Positions 46,981-58,529 of a stretch of 64,000 nucleotides of DNA are shown here, in pieces (position 1 is the stretch's first letter; the number at the start of each line of letters is the position of its first letter). This DNA comes from Parelaphostrongylus tenuis (taxonomy: Eukaryota; Nematoda; Chromadorea; Rhabditida; Metastrongylidae). Under the pieces are notes generated by a model. The model was not told the DNA's origin and did not search any database. It saw nothing but the letters and a program-made list of their open reading frames with translations. Position numbers and translations under genes: made by a program. Location: the NCBI GenBank assembly GCA_019055375.1, contig JAHQIW010000392.1:1-64000 (forward strand). Direction: 5' to 3'.

Positions 46981-47676
46981 TCATATGCGATGATGTTAGC
47001 CATAAGATGTATCGCATCACAATTTCGTTTTAATATAACTTCTATTGCCTTCATTCTTTACCGATCAAGCTTAATCCTATGATAATCATATACTATTTAT
47101 CAGTTACTTATTGACTACTGAATGTTTTTATAAGCAAAATATTTTTGATGTTTACACTATTCTGATATAGGTGCTCGTTATGCTCTCCGATTTTAATTCT
47201 ACCGTTTTTTGTTGTCACAAACGTTTGTAGCAAATCTGGTGTCTTCGTTAGAAGAAAGTTCGAAGCAATTCTAAACCTAGGTTTCGATTCAAATAAAATT
47301 AATACCATTTCTAGAGTGGTCAGGTGAATCAGTTTTAAGGTTTTGGGTTTATTTTATAACTGCTTCATCATAGCATATTATTGTTTATACAAGGTCATAA
47401 GATCATTGCGTAACATTTAGCGTCCATTGGCATTATGTCATCTGTTCGTCGAGGAAAAAAGCAGCTATCGCAAAGCGAAACGCTTGATGATGACATTCCT
47501 CTCAACGATCAGAGAACCTCGTGTGTACGTAATATCTAATACAATTCCCGGTGGTGAACATAATCTAGTGTTCACTCGAACAATTGTACTTGCGATCATA
47601 GGGTCTCTTCTCTTTCACTCCGCCGATTTATAATCTGATACAATATTTTCAACCTTTTAGAGGCCTGGCAAAGACA

Positions 47677-47830
47677 TTTCTAGTGGAGACGTACCTTACG
47701 GCGTATTCTCGCACGTCTTACCGGTACCACATGCCTACGGCTTACCTCTACAAGTAACATTAGCGGCGCCGAAGAAATGCTGATGAGGCGTGCGAGAATA
47801 CGTCGAAGCATACGTGTCTACTACTAGAAG
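47677..47830. repeat. Foldback element, about 45-bp arms, carrying a hammerhead-like core
   Basis: The left arm 47,677-47,720 (ATTTCTAGTGGAGACGTA, GCGTATTCTCGCACG) and right arm 47,785-47,830 (CGTGCGAGAATACGTC, GTGTCTACTACTAGAAG) are reverse complements with small gaps. The loop contains GCCTACGGCTTACC. The right side holds the hammerhead-like sequence described in the next entry. The left arm carries its decayed mirror. Confidence 0.7.
47780..47818 (+). ncRNA. Hammerhead-ribozyme-like core (one core substitution)
   Basis: CTGATGA (47,780-47,786) is followed by a 5-bp stem II (GGCGT with ACGTC, including the required G-C next to the core), an 8-base loop, then GAA (47,805-47,807). A 3-bp stem III closed by a TACG tetraloop and the U-C cleavage dinucleotide at 47,817-47,818 complete a type I layout. 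The one departure in the core is G instead of A at 15.1 (opposite U16.1). Stem I immediately outside pairs in 5 of 7 positions. The substitution suggests reduced or lost cleavage. Chance resemblance is possible but needs several independent matches. Confidence 0.35.
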
Positions 47831-47861
47831 TGCCTTTACCAAATCTCTAAAAGTCCTCAGT

Positions 47862-48091
47862 CTACCCGGTAATGTGAAGTGCTGTGGAAAAACATTTGCA
47901 TCAGCCGCGATTCGAACCCAGATCTCACTCTTTCCGGGAGCGTAAGCCAACCAGCATACGTTTAGCATACGCTCCCCAAAGAGTGAGATCAGGGTTCGAA
48001 CCCCGGCTGACGCAAATGTTTTTGCACAGCATTCCACATTATCGGGTATATTACAAAATCATACCACCACAAGTGGCGGTCAGATAAAAAA
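47862..48091. repeat. Two S2 SINE copies in inverted orientation
   Basis: Left arm 47,862-47,944 and right arm 47,963-48,049 are reverse complements at roughly 85-90%. Each consists of an S2 tRNA-like 3' half (CGGCTGACGCAAATG on the plus-strand right arm, box B GGGTTCGAACCCCGG) plus body TTTTTGCACAGCATTCCACA. The right copy continues to ATCATACCACCACAAGTGGC and a GATAAAAAAAG end. The 5' halves of both heads are missing, as if two copies joined head to head. Confidence 0.78.
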
Positions 48092-48509
48092 AGTCTTAAG
48101 CCTATTAAATTATACGTAGCATTTCAAACTAGGTCTCAAGATAGTCGATGAGAAGGTATTGTTACATCTGTCAATTTAGTTTCCATGAAAATGTCCTCAT
48201 TCAATAACCAAGCGTAATATATCGCTTTACCGTCGTCAGATTTAATACTTTACATTCCATCTGTTTTACTGAAATAGAGTGGAATCATGGTTTTTTTGGA
48301 AGAAATTGCAAAAGATAGCCTTTCGGAAGCGCATGAATCGTTGCTCTGCCGAACACATAACACTCTATTACTTGATTAGACACACAGTTGCATAAGATGC
48401 CCTTTAGAAATGGCTGATGAGCACAAGGATATATCATAGTTGATGGGAAAAGCTGTGTTGAGATGGAGGCGAAAAGAGCTAGAGCGGGGTGGGCATCGAG
48501 CGCTACACG

Positions 48510-48700
48510 GGGCCACCCAGCTCGCCGGTCAACCACCCAACCAGCCACCCAGCCAACCACCCCAGCCAAGCCACCCCAACCGGCCAGTCAGCCAGCAATT
48601 GCAACCGACCAACCAACCAGCAGCGAGCGCATTCGTTTGTGTGTGTGTGTGTGTCTGTCTGTCTGTATGTGTGTCTGTGTGTGTGTGTGTGTGTGTGGTC
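48510..48700. repeat. CCAACCAGCC minisatellite followed by GT microsatellite
   Basis: About 48,528-48,622 is a short-period array of CCAACCAGCCACC-type units. At 48,637-48,698 a GT run with GTCT interruptions follows. Both create long spurious low-complexity frames on either strand. Confidence 0.9.
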
Positions 48701-49228
48701 TGTGTGTCGATGATGTATGCCGCAAGTGCAAGTGTATCGATTTTGCACTTTTGCGAGAGTTTTTCTCTCGTCTTGCCCTATCATCCCTATAAATCTCTTC
48801 ACTATTTCTAATTCTTCATCAGATCTTGCTTGCACATTTCTCCACATAGGAGGCTTCTGTTCTCGAGATTCTTTCATCGTTAAATTCAACAAGCATTACT
48901 TCCATCAGCTTACTTGCTTTACTGCTTCATTAAGTTCTGCTTTCTGTATACTTTCATCTATTCATCCTGTCAAGAAAGCTTTTGTACCGACTTCAAGACT
49001 TTATTCGTTAATTTTGACATGTTGATGCCTCGGGAGGGAAATAAATAAATCAAACAGATTTCTATTTTTTTAAATTTGGTTGTGATTAATTAAACTTATT
49101 TCTGAAATTTTCGCTGTTTCTATCCAGTTCATTTCCATAATTCTCATGCTGAATTCAATTTCCGTTCATATGCACATTTTTATTCTCTAACAATCCGTGC
49201 TTGTATTTCTTTTGATATATGCCTAAAT
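48701..49228. other. No recognisable feature
   Basis: Unique AT-rich sequence, no supported gene or repeat. Confidence 0.45.
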
Positions 49229-49479
49229 CGCACGTAAGGTCGATGGTTCGATCTCGCACTCATGGCTCACTAAGTCATCCATTCCCTAGAGGTCGTTAAA
49301 TTGGTACCAGGCTGTTTCCAAACTTGTCTGTGAGTATAGCAGCACTGATTCGATACAGCAGTAGGCCACCGCAAGTCATTGGAAAGGCCAAATATGCATT
49401 CAATTATCTTAAGCGAAGTTAAAAATTGGGTATGCATGGCGCATCCCTTAAGGATTGATCAACGCCGAGAGCTTGATCA
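49229..49479 (+). repeat. tRNA-derived SINE, family S1, head truncated
   Basis: Starts just before box B (CGATGGTTCGATCTCGCACT) and runs through GGTACCAGGCTG, CCACCGCAAGTCATTGG and AACGCCGAGAGCTTGATC. The TTTATCC tail is decayed. Confidence 0.8.
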
Positions 49480-51127
49480 TCGTTTTCACGCTTAAGTCAT
49501 CAATTCAGCTCATTGATATCCACTGACTTGTCTAGGGAATGAATGTAAAAACTCAGGTTATGGAGAAGTCATGCGTGTTTCAGCTGAAGGCAGAGGAGTT
49601 GAACCAGTATTCCTGTACTTTACAGTTATCTCAATAAGAAATACTGATTTAGACGTGAATCTTTCATGTGGTACGCTTTTAATTTTTCCTATCACCACAT
49701 GTGATAAATGTTCAATGGTTGGACAAAATTGCTGGGATCTAGAACGAATTCAGTAAAGAACTAAAGCCAGGAAATAATGATAGATAAAAAGAGTACAATA
49801 AGGAATAGAAGTCGTGCAGATATTTTTTATGTGATGTTGTATAGCTATGCATAGCAATAGCCATCATGAAGCTCATGCATAACATCGACTGTTAATCAAT
49901 ATCTCTCATTTTCTCGTCCATTCAAAAATCCATTGAAGCTGAAGGTAAAAGATAAGGCGCTGCTAGAGCCACATTTTCAACGGAAAGACGTGTCCAATAT
50001 CACTGTTACTGCTTATTTGATTGTAATTGCATACAGCCCCCCGCCTCCACATACTTGGCGAACTCTGACGCTTTTTCTATTCAGTTCGCTTTCTCAAGCT
50101 CATCATGCATCGAGATGTTCAACGTTCAACTTCACTTGTGAATTCGATCGCTACATGAGGATTTTTGCTTTGATAAATGCTTTCTAATTCTAATTGACTC
50201 GATTCGATTCCTGGAAATCTGGGAAATAGCCGTGCTAGGACGTTCTCAAATGTTTATCGCAGGGAATCGGTGGCTTTCCTGGATCGAAAGGAGCATTAGA
50301 CAATTCTGGTAGCGAATTTTTTAATCGAAAATAAAAGAGGGGCTTGATTAGTCAAGTGCAAGGTTGAACCAGTATCTACGTGCGTATTGGAAGACACGTC
50401 AAATCACTGCTCTTCACGTGCGTCAATACTATCATTATTGTTTACTTAGCATTTCTCTCTACATTGTTAATAATTGTTAACCATGTTTATATTGATTTGT
50501 TTACTTTTATTGCATTCATATCTCATCATGTCAAATTTTTCAACTATTTTTTTACTGCTGTTATGGCTACAATTTATGTTAATGTCGATTCTATTCTGGC
50601 TGCGTGTTGTTTGTGATAAAATTTCCATTTTTACGATTATTCGAATAACATGAAAAATGTCGTTTTTATTTTGTGATTATAAGATTTTTTGCATGGACCG
50701 AAGCATTCCTTTGAGGGTCTCCCTGCTCTGTAGCGTTGAGCGTTCTGAAAGAAGGTAAACGGGTACTGGATGAGAAATATAATTAGCGCTGCAGCTAATT
50801 AGCAAAAAAAGTGTGAAATTTGATAAAGTCCATTTACACAGATGCTCCATTTTTATGATCATTGCCAATGCTTGGCTCAGCAAGTCAGCGTTCGCTCTTT
50901 TATCCTGACGGGTAAGCTTCATTTCTTCTATGGGTTTGATCGAATACTCGATCATAAATGATATGGCAATTTTTCGAAATCGCACTATGCGAATGTCAAA
51001 AGTGACAGATCTAATGAAGATTCTGATTGCTTCAATAGCCTATTCTGAAGATATTGTTTTCCAATGCTTGATCAAATACCAAAGTACCGGAAGTGATTGA
51101 AATATGTGTCATGACGCGTTCTTAGGA
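49480..51127. other. No recognisable feature
   Basis: AT-rich; frames of up to 102 codons on either strand without motif. A hydrophobic 78-codon plus frame at 50,380-50,616 reflects T-rich composition rather than a recognised membrane protein. Confidence 0.45.
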
Positions 51128-51419
51128 ACGCATGTAGCACAAGGGTTAGAGGTGTTGTCCGTCGCACACAAAATCTATGGTTCGACCTCGCGCTCATGGC
51201 TCACCAAGTTATTCATCCCTCCGAGGTGAGCAGATTGGTACCAAACTGGTCTCATACCCCTCTGGGAGGTGACGCGATACAGCGATAGGCCACCGCGAGT
51301 CATTGTGAAGGCCAGATATGCATCTAATCACCTCAGACGAAGTTGAAAATTGAAGACAAATGCATAAATCATCTCTCAGTAATCAATCAACGCCGAGAGC
51401 TTTTTATTGTTTTATCCTT
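51128..51419 (+). repeat. tRNA-derived SINE, family S1, near full length
   Basis: The head CGCATGTAGCACAAGGGTTA, box B ATGGTTCGACCTCGCGC, body GGTACCAAACTGGTCTC and CCACCGCGAGTCATTG, and 3' end AACGCCGAGAGCTTTTTA are all present. A short deletion removes the GGATAAGCAGCACTGAC block. Confidence 0.85.
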
Positions 51420-51675
51420 CTAACGTGATTTCGAACGTTATATATTCTACCCAAATAAGAATTAAGAAGTGATTTCTGATAAAAATTGACTCTGTCGAGA
51501 TTTTTTCGCACACATACTTGTAGGAATCATTGTGGCAGTTATTGCTTATGAAAAGCATGCTGGTAGCACTATGCATATGACGTGTGTGCCGTTGACCACG
51601 ACGAGGAAGCGATAGCATGAGCGGCGAAGGGAACCCAGCGGTAGGAGCCAGTACTAGCAGGCACGAGTGCATTGC

Positions 51676-51840
51676 GAACGAACGAACGAATCAGCGAACG
51701 AACGAACGAACGAACGAACGAACGAACGAACACACCACGCACATACACACGCACATACACACACGCACACGCGCATACATACATATACACACATACGTAT
51801 ACACATGTATAGACAGACATACACGCACACACAATATGCA
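51676..51840. repeat. CGAA tetranucleotide and CA-rich repeats
   Basis: About 13 CGAA units (51,677-51,730, one interruption) give way to an imperfect CACA/CATA tract to about 51,835. Frames across both are low-complexity artefacts. Confidence 0.95.
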
Positions 51841-51879
51841 TCATAGAACGGGTAATGCACACGTGTGCACTCATACTCG

Positions 51880-52170
51880 CACTCGCTCTAGCGTTCGCTT
51901 CTCGGCATGCAGCAGCCGAGACGTCGTTTGCCTCCTGTATGGGTTAAACAATACAACATCGCGTCGCCGCCGTAGATAAAGAAAGCGAGAGAGCAAGCGA
52001 GCGACGAAATGCTCCGCCTGTCGATTGCCTTCACAGCCGCCATCCCAATCAGCGAATCAACGAACGGCGTTCGCGCGCAATATCGCCGCCGCGCTATCAC
52101 ATCATCACCGCGCGATTACGCGCGTCAATCGCCAATGGCCGCTCATGCATAGGCGCGTCATCTGTATTTC
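51880..52170. promoter_or_regulatory. CpG-rich block, possible regulatory region
   Basis: GC- and CpG-dense sequence (CGTCGCCGCCGTAG, GCGTTCGCGCGCAATATCGC, ACCGCGCGATTACGCGCGTC) stands out from AT-rich surroundings about 1 kb upstream of the candidate exon at 53,172. CpG density alone suggests a regulatory region or promoter; no TATA, initiator or trans-splice acceptor could be pinned. It may instead be an unusual simple-sequence flank. Confidence 0.3.
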
Positions 52171-52261
52171 GCACTTTTAAATGAGATTACGTAGCGTAAA
52201 AAAGTCCAAATTTTGGACACACACATACACACACACACGTCATTTTTGACGTTCTGGCGAA

Positions 52262-52395
52262 GTTGCTCTCTCTTCCTTTCTCTTCATCTCGCTGTTCCTC
52301 TCTCCCCTCTCCCTCCCTTCTCTCTCCCTCCCACCCTCCCTTTCTCTATCCCTCCCTTTCTCTCCATCTCTGTTCTCTTCTCTCTCTCTCTATGT
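52262..52395. repeat. CT-rich tract
   Basis: Imperfect CTCTC and CCCTC repeats over about 130 bp, strongly strand-asymmetric. Confidence 0.9.
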
Positions 52396-52520
52396 GGTTT
52401 CGTAAATTCAGTGTCGTAAATATGATACATACAATGTACAAAAAGTAACTAGCAGAATACACAAACGTTGAGGACAGCGGTACAGCTTCTTAGAATACTG
52501 ATAGCAGTGGTCCGGCGTTT

Positions 52521-52599
52521 TTAACCCTTTGCAGACGGCAGCGTAATAGCTGTGAAAGCTCAAGGGTTAATATGACCCTCATCGTCCGCGTAGGGTTAA
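52521..52599. mobile_element. piggyBac-type MITE, about 71 bp
   Basis: TTAA at 52,521-52,524 and at 52,596-52,599 flank a 71-bp unit. Its ends CCCTTTGCAGACG and (inverted) CCCTACGCGGACG match at 10 of 13 positions. TTAA target duplication and CCC-starting inverted ends are diagnostic features of the piggyBac superfamily. A third AGGGTTAATATGACCCT palindrome inside suggests a nested or rearranged copy. Confidence 0.6.
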
Positions 52600-53171
52600 T
52601 ATAGACTTTGGCTATGATTGTTTAAATCCCATTTGTTATTTGAAAATTTGTGTTTTGATGCAAAGCTCGAAATTCAAGTGTCAAATGATGTATACTCCGT
52701 AAATTATTGTTATTTCGTTTTTGTTCACTTCGATGTCCTTCAACTTATTCTTAGTACTGTATTGAACATTTTATGGTATTGATGATTTCAGAACGTCAAC
52801 AGTGCCGAATTTCAACTGCTTGACTTTGATAACACAAGATATCACTGTCATAGCACAACCGCTGGTCGCCGAAAGTCATATACTTTGATCATTATTGGCT
52901 TAAATCAACAAATATTGTGGAAAACTGTGCAGAATCGAAAAACGTGCCGAGATTAACAAATAATCGTGGTGCAGTCCAAATACTATTTATTCACAAAAAT
53001 CGCCAGACGTCAAACCTCTTCTCGTCTGATCCATTCCAGCATCTTCACTCACATCAGAGTTCGCGTTAGATTCGACGTGTAAGGTGCATTTAATTCAGAG
53101 ATTCGAGTCTGTATGAAAAGCAGCGTGTTTTTGCGGTATCCTTTTGCTGCTGTTTGAGCTGATGTTTTCAG

Positions 53172-53444
53172 GTAGCCCAGAGAACACCTGTTTTATACGG
53201 GTGTGTATCGGCGTCATCGTTTAGAAATCCATTAACTGTCGATATTCCGCGAAGAAACAAATTAGAGCTGGAGCGTGACGCCTCAAAGGCGCCAGCGCCA
53301 GCCGTAGTTGACCCTCATCATTCAAGCAGTCAAGAAGAAGCTACAACGTGTAACATTGCTGCACCGATGAAGAAATTGAAGCGAGAGCCGGATGACACAA
53401 ATGAGGCGCTAACACCACCGCCGAATATATGCGTCGACGAAGAG
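53172..53444 (+). CDS. Candidate internal exon of an unidentified, possibly nuclear protein
   Basis: A 273-bp segment is preceded by GATGTTTTCAG (a good nematode 3' splice site) and followed by GTAGGT (donor at 53,445). It is open throughout in one frame and is exactly 91 codons, phase 0 at both ends. The peptide begins VAQRTPVLYG, has RNPLTVDIPRRNKLELERD in the first half, a Pro/Ala and Ser/Gln-rich middle, then MKKLKREPDD near residue 70. LKREP fits the psi-K-x-E sumoylation consensus, common in transcription regulators. No family is recognised. The frame could instead run unspliced to a stop at 53,555. No adjoining exon was identified with confidence. Confidence 0.5.
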
Positions 53445-54144
53445 GTAGGTTTGGGAGTTTTCCCTGGTGAGTATTGTTTCGATGAATCAATTTCAATTAT
53501 GAATCGAATGAGATTATTTTGGTCAAGAGCTGATGAATATGTGCACCTTTATTGATGTTCCGATCTGTGTGTGTTGTTGATGTCCTTCGTTGTTCCTCTA
53601 ACGCTCTACTAGCATATCTGTCAAAAGCGGAAAGTGGCGTGTCCTTGGGCTACCCTAACCACAATGCGTTCGCCTCTCAAGGCCAGCACTGGAACATCCC
53701 ATATATAAAACTGAACTCGGTGTTTCTTACGAATCTCGACACTGTGTCGTTTCAACTGTTTCTGTTGTAAGTTTCGTCGCTATTTCGCTGCAGAAAACTG
53801 ACTGCGTTTCTTCACTTAACGCCTCACTTATTCACTTCTCTTCATGTCACTTGAACTGATATTACGTGCATTGATGGTGAGTGAAATTTTCGTACAATCG
53901 TTTTTGCCTCCTTATCTTTCATCTGAGCTCGTGAAAGTGTCGAGTAAATAGTTTGTTCCGATCATTAACCCACTGATATAGAATCGTTTTGGTTTCTGAT
54001 CAAGGTAAGCTCCCTTCGAAATCATGGATCGGTTTTGTGAATGCTCTTTTATGCTCTCTCACTTTATAGATTTGACTTATGAGAATACTACAAGGCCCTG
54101 TCAATACTGGAATAGAGTCATCCAATGTTGTTCAGAATTTTCGA
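53445..54144. other. Probable intron start, no feature
   Basis: Sequence after the donor has no recognised repeat or exon. A 72-codon frame at 53,552-53,770 is probably chance. Confidence 0.35.
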
Positions 54145-54960
54145 GATATATATATATATATATATATATCATGTATACATGTACATATGTATACTTATAT
54201 ACATGTATATACAACATATATACATATGTATATAAGCAGTTTCTTTGCCTACATATATGTTTGGAAGAAGAAGAGAGGAGAGATAGAGGGAGAAAAAGCT
54301 GATTAATAAAAGAGTGTGAGAAGGACAGCTTCGATAAACAAATTCTATGACGATGAAATAGCGCGCCCCGATGCGGACGCAGGCCGCAGTGTTGCGAGAG
54401 CGATTTTTTTTTATGAACGGCCGAAGACCGCCGTTAGCCGTTCTCCTTTGTTGGAACTGGAATCGATGAAAAACGTTCAGTAAGGGGGGCAGGACAGTCA
54501 GGGAACGATACATACACACATACATACACACATGCATACATACATACATACATACATACATACATACATGCATACATACATACACACATGCATACATACA
54601 TATATACATACATGCATACATACATACATGCGTACATACATACATACATACATACATGTATACATACATACATGCATATATATATACATACATACACACA
54701 TACATATATACATTCTTACATACACAAATATATACATGCATGCATACATACATGCTCAGCAAACAACACATGTACATGCGCAGACACACATACTATATTT
54801 GAACATTTACGCACATCATACACACATACATGTATATGCAAATGCACTCATACAAAAATCACTCCATTTATACGTATATATATATATATATATATATGTA
54901 TAAAATGCATGAATATATGCCTATGTCTACACACAGAAATATATGCATGTATACATTTGC

Positions 54961-54993
<33 letters not shown>
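54145..54993. repeat. Cluster of TA and CATA microsatellites
   Basis: TA runs at 54,145-54,169, 54,876-54,897 and 54,963-54,993 flank a long CATA/CATG-type array (about 54,505-54,760). Frames up to 206 codons over this block encode only Met-Tyr-Val-Cys or Ile-His-Thr repeats and are not genes. The intervening 54,240-54,500 is unique. Confidence 0.95.
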
Positions 54994-54994
<1 letters not shown>

Positions 54995-57729
54995 GTGCGA
55001 AGATCGACGCTATGAGTGAGAGACAAAGCTTTTGACATCTATTTCTGCATACTGTGGTCATTGTATAACATCGTGTATAATCTATTAAGTGAAAGGATGT
55101 TCGTTATAAGTGTGTTATGAGAGATTTCAGTTTAGTGTGTCAGTGTATGTATCAGTGAAGGGAAATACGAATGGCAGACGTAAAATTAATAATCGTACAT
55201 ATGATAGCACCATTGTTTTTGTGTTTTTATGTTGAGCAGATCTTTTCCTTTTGCAGTAGCAGTAGTTAGAGTTGCGATAGCACGCGCTCGTGTTGAGAAG
55301 AATTCCATCATCATTGGGAAAAAAAACGTGTGAACATCTGCAATCGTGAGGCTCATTTACGCCCGTTGAAAGAGAACAAAAAAGCGGACTCAGTGAAACA
55401 GCAAAGAACTTGTCGTGATGGTTGACACCGTCGTCACATCCCTCGCTTCATCTTGTCATTAGTCGCCGGCCGTACACGATGAGCGCGAGGCGCGCGCATA
55501 CGTGGAGAATTCGTCTCCTGATCGAATGACTCGTACCGAAAAGCGCGGCCTCTCTTTTCTCCTTGTATTTTCTATTGAGAACTGCGCCGCTCAATCTGCC
55601 AATAGTTCGCTCGAGTCCCTCCGGTTTCAAGGTTGTGTAGTCGACGACGTGCACACAAGTTCTTCATCGAACAACGTGCGCGTTCGTTTTCGAAATACAA
55701 ACATGCTACAGTTTCTTGCAGCAGATTTATGTGCGGTAGTTACAGTTGTTGTTTGTTCTCTCGCGCACCTTTTTTTTTTTTCTCCACATACTATTACTGC
55801 AATTCTATCAGTTCAGTGGTAACTTAGTAAACCTCAAGCACGAGGGGCAGGGGAAGAGGAAGGGGGCCATATTGAGCATTGGGCAAAAGTATGCCTAGAA
55901 AAGTCGATGAACATCAAAATATCTCGAATATTCCATTCAATATTCAAAGATGCCATGTATCACATGTATCATTTTTGGGTCTTGTAAAGCGATCGTGATC
56001 GTCACATAGACTACTCTATTGCTATAATTCTTGTTAAGGAAACACTACTTCCTATTGCAGTCTTTTTCTAACCTCAAATTACTTATCATGAAATGAGGAA
56101 TTTTTATCATCGCATTACTATCCATGCATTCAGTTTTTTTTTCTTTTGGGCTCATTCCCATTACTAGATCTGAACCACTCACAGCAGGCCCTGTGATGAC
56201 TGACTGGTTAAATAAATTTTTGAAAAAAAAAACAATATATTTGAATAGCAGTACGAAACACGTCATGTCTTCCGTGTTTGTTCGCCAAGTAGTTATGGAT
56301 GGCTCACCAGATAATTTAAAAGTGTCTCATGGACGCATGAAAATTTTGCTGGCATGCATTAAAGTCCTAAATGATTGCACAAAACTCAGAGGATACAAGT
56401 TTTTGAACGTCTGTCGAATGTCTGTCGATACGATTTGTTATTTGTCCTTCCATATATATCATGATACAAAGATGTGACGTAATCGTTTCTATGTTGCATA
56501 GCGTTATGCACTGCGTCCACTGCAAGGAATCGAAACCGGTTTCGGATTTCATTTGCGTCCATGTCGTGCACTTTCTGCTACAAAACTCGTACCGGAAAAA
56601 ATGCTAATTCTTCGTGTATTGTCTATTGACTAGTGCGCTCAATAGCAGCAGAAATGCATGCATGAGTTGACTACGTGGACTGTTCATAGTTACGTAACAT
56701 CTGTCGCTTTCAACTCCTCACAACCATTCCGAGACATCAAATTCTCCCCGTACCTATTGGGGTTCTTCCATAATACGAACGCTATTAATGCTCCGAGAGA
56801 ACGACGAGAGCGAAGGTCAGACAAAAATGATACGAACTACGAATGCGTGTAGTGTGTGTGTAAAGCTCAGGGTCGAAATGTACTCTCGCAGTTGGCCGGG
56901 CCTCCGCAAGCGTTCGTTCGTTGGCTCGTCATCGTCTCGACGAGCTATTATCCTTCATTAGACGGGACATCGTTCGTTCGTATTTCTTAGTGAATTTTAC
57001 CGATTGTAACTGACGGTTCTGTCTAGCACTTGCAGTATTTTTGTTCTGATTTGTGTTACGCTGAGCATTTTTCCCTCTTTATTGTAATCAATGCTTATTA
57101 TGTTCCTATCAGAAACGATCCAACAAACTAGTGTTAAGCTCTTGCTTTCGGCTCTGGCATCGTTGTGTGTTCAGTGGCCTTGCGATTAGCTTTGAGCGCA
57201 ATTATCAAGTGAGAAAATGATCCATAAAGAGAAACGGAGGACATTTATGAAATAAGTTTACCACATAAACGACGTTATTATCAAATTCCACACTTGTGGT
57301 TGTGTCATTCTGAACTCTCAAACGATTTTATGTCATATAATTTGTAAACATGTTGGATTTTTTTTTCTACTTCTTTTTATTTTATTGACTTATCGCTTGA
57401 TGAATTTTTTGGCAGTTTTGTTTATATGTAACTTTACATATGATTACACATAGCCTACGTATAACTATGCTTGTCAACAGTAAGCCTTTCAGATCTGACA
57501 GGCTTTTAGCTCAATATGATAGTGTCTGTGCTTTCAAAATATGTTTAGAAAGTAGATAATATAAAATATTTCAACCCATTAACGACGAGTCGCTACCATC
57601 TTGAAAACCCCCTAGGTTCAGCGTTTTAAAATTTTCCTCTATCATAACTTTATATGTTCCTTGATTCTTACTAGTATTATTATAGATTATTATTGATTAT
57701 TGAGAATTTCTATAAGTTCATATAAAAGC
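54994..57729. other. Unique DNA, CpG-rich segments, no supported exon
   Basis: Contains a CpG-rich stretch near 55,440-55,690 and CGTT-rich sequence at 56,915-56,980. A 117-codon frame at 56,124-56,477 has no recognised motif. The block could be intronic or regulatory DNA of the gene represented by the 53,172 exon, but nothing proves it. Confidence 0.35.
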
Positions 57730-58024
57730 TAAATGATAAGGCTCTCGACGTTGATCAATCCCTGAGGGTTGCGCCATGCATTCGTCTTCGATTTTTAACT
57801 TTGTTTTGAGGTGATTTAAAACATATCTGGCCTTTACAATGACTCGCGGTGGCTCTTCGCTGTATCGGGTTAGTGCTGCTTCTTTTTCCTGACAAGTCTG
57901 AGCCCAGTCTGGTACCAATTCACCGACCCCGCAGGGATAAATGGCTCGGGGAACTATGAGCGCGAGATCGAACCATCGACTTTGTGTGCGACGCAGATCA
58001 CCTCTAACCACTGCGCCCATACGC
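57730..58024 (-). repeat. tRNA-derived SINE, family S1, full length
   Basis: On minus it runs from head (plus-strand CCTCTAACCACTGCGCCCAT) through the body (GGTACCAATTCACCGACC, ACTCGCGGTGGCTCTTCG on plus) to the 3' end, where the tail is a single GATAAGGCTCTC remnant. One of the least diverged copies. Confidence 0.88.
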
Positions 58025-58469
58025 TCATGATTTCATTGCAGTTAATGTTTTGAACAATTTTCAAAGGGAAAGTCTTTATGAACACAGTGGTTTTTTTGAA
58101 AAACTTGATGATGTTGCAACATCTGCGACACACGCTTCGAAACATCTGTGCAATTCTGGAGTATACTAAGGCTGATTATGGCTTTTTTTGTGGAAACCTA
58201 TTTCATCATTTTCACGCAGGACTGTTAGGTTAAAAAATTATTAATCTTAGCAAATTTTATAGAGAAATCTGCGTCATATTTGGAAACTGTAAGAAAATTG
58301 AAAGAAAGCAGAAACTTGGAAATTTGGCAGGGAATCACATTTTCGTTTTACAAGTAATCCCAGTTCTGGTGAGGAATCATTTCAGTCAACTTGATAATCG
58401 GGTATCGAACGAGTACAACAAATTCGATGTATGCTACCGTCTATGTTCTCATATCTACCTCCTCTAACC

Positions 58470-58515
58470 TGCTAAGTTTTTCGTCCGCGACGCTCCATCA
58501 GAGTCTAAATCGTCT
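58470..58515 (-). other. Hammerhead-like repeat tip, decayed
   Basis: The minus strand gives CTGATGG then GTCGCGGAC and GAAAA, resembling the core order seen at 17,576 and 44,871 with one core base changed. Confidence 0.3.
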
Positions 58516-58529
58516 CGAGCGTTATGTGA

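Noticed and set aside
51617..51979. 120-codon frame in the CGAA/CA repeat
   Set aside because: Product of the tetranucleotide repeat (Asn-Glu-Arg-Thr) with no unique domain.
52791..52960. Open frame of 55 codons after GATGATTTCAG, upstream of the candidate exon
   Set aside because: No donor sequence at a suitable place and no recognised domain; this length is common by chance.
54169..55019. Long open frames (up to 206 codons) on both strands
   Set aside because: They translate CATA/TA microsatellites into Met-Tyr-Val-Cys or Ile-His-Thr repeats; no unique domain. The repeat itself is reported.
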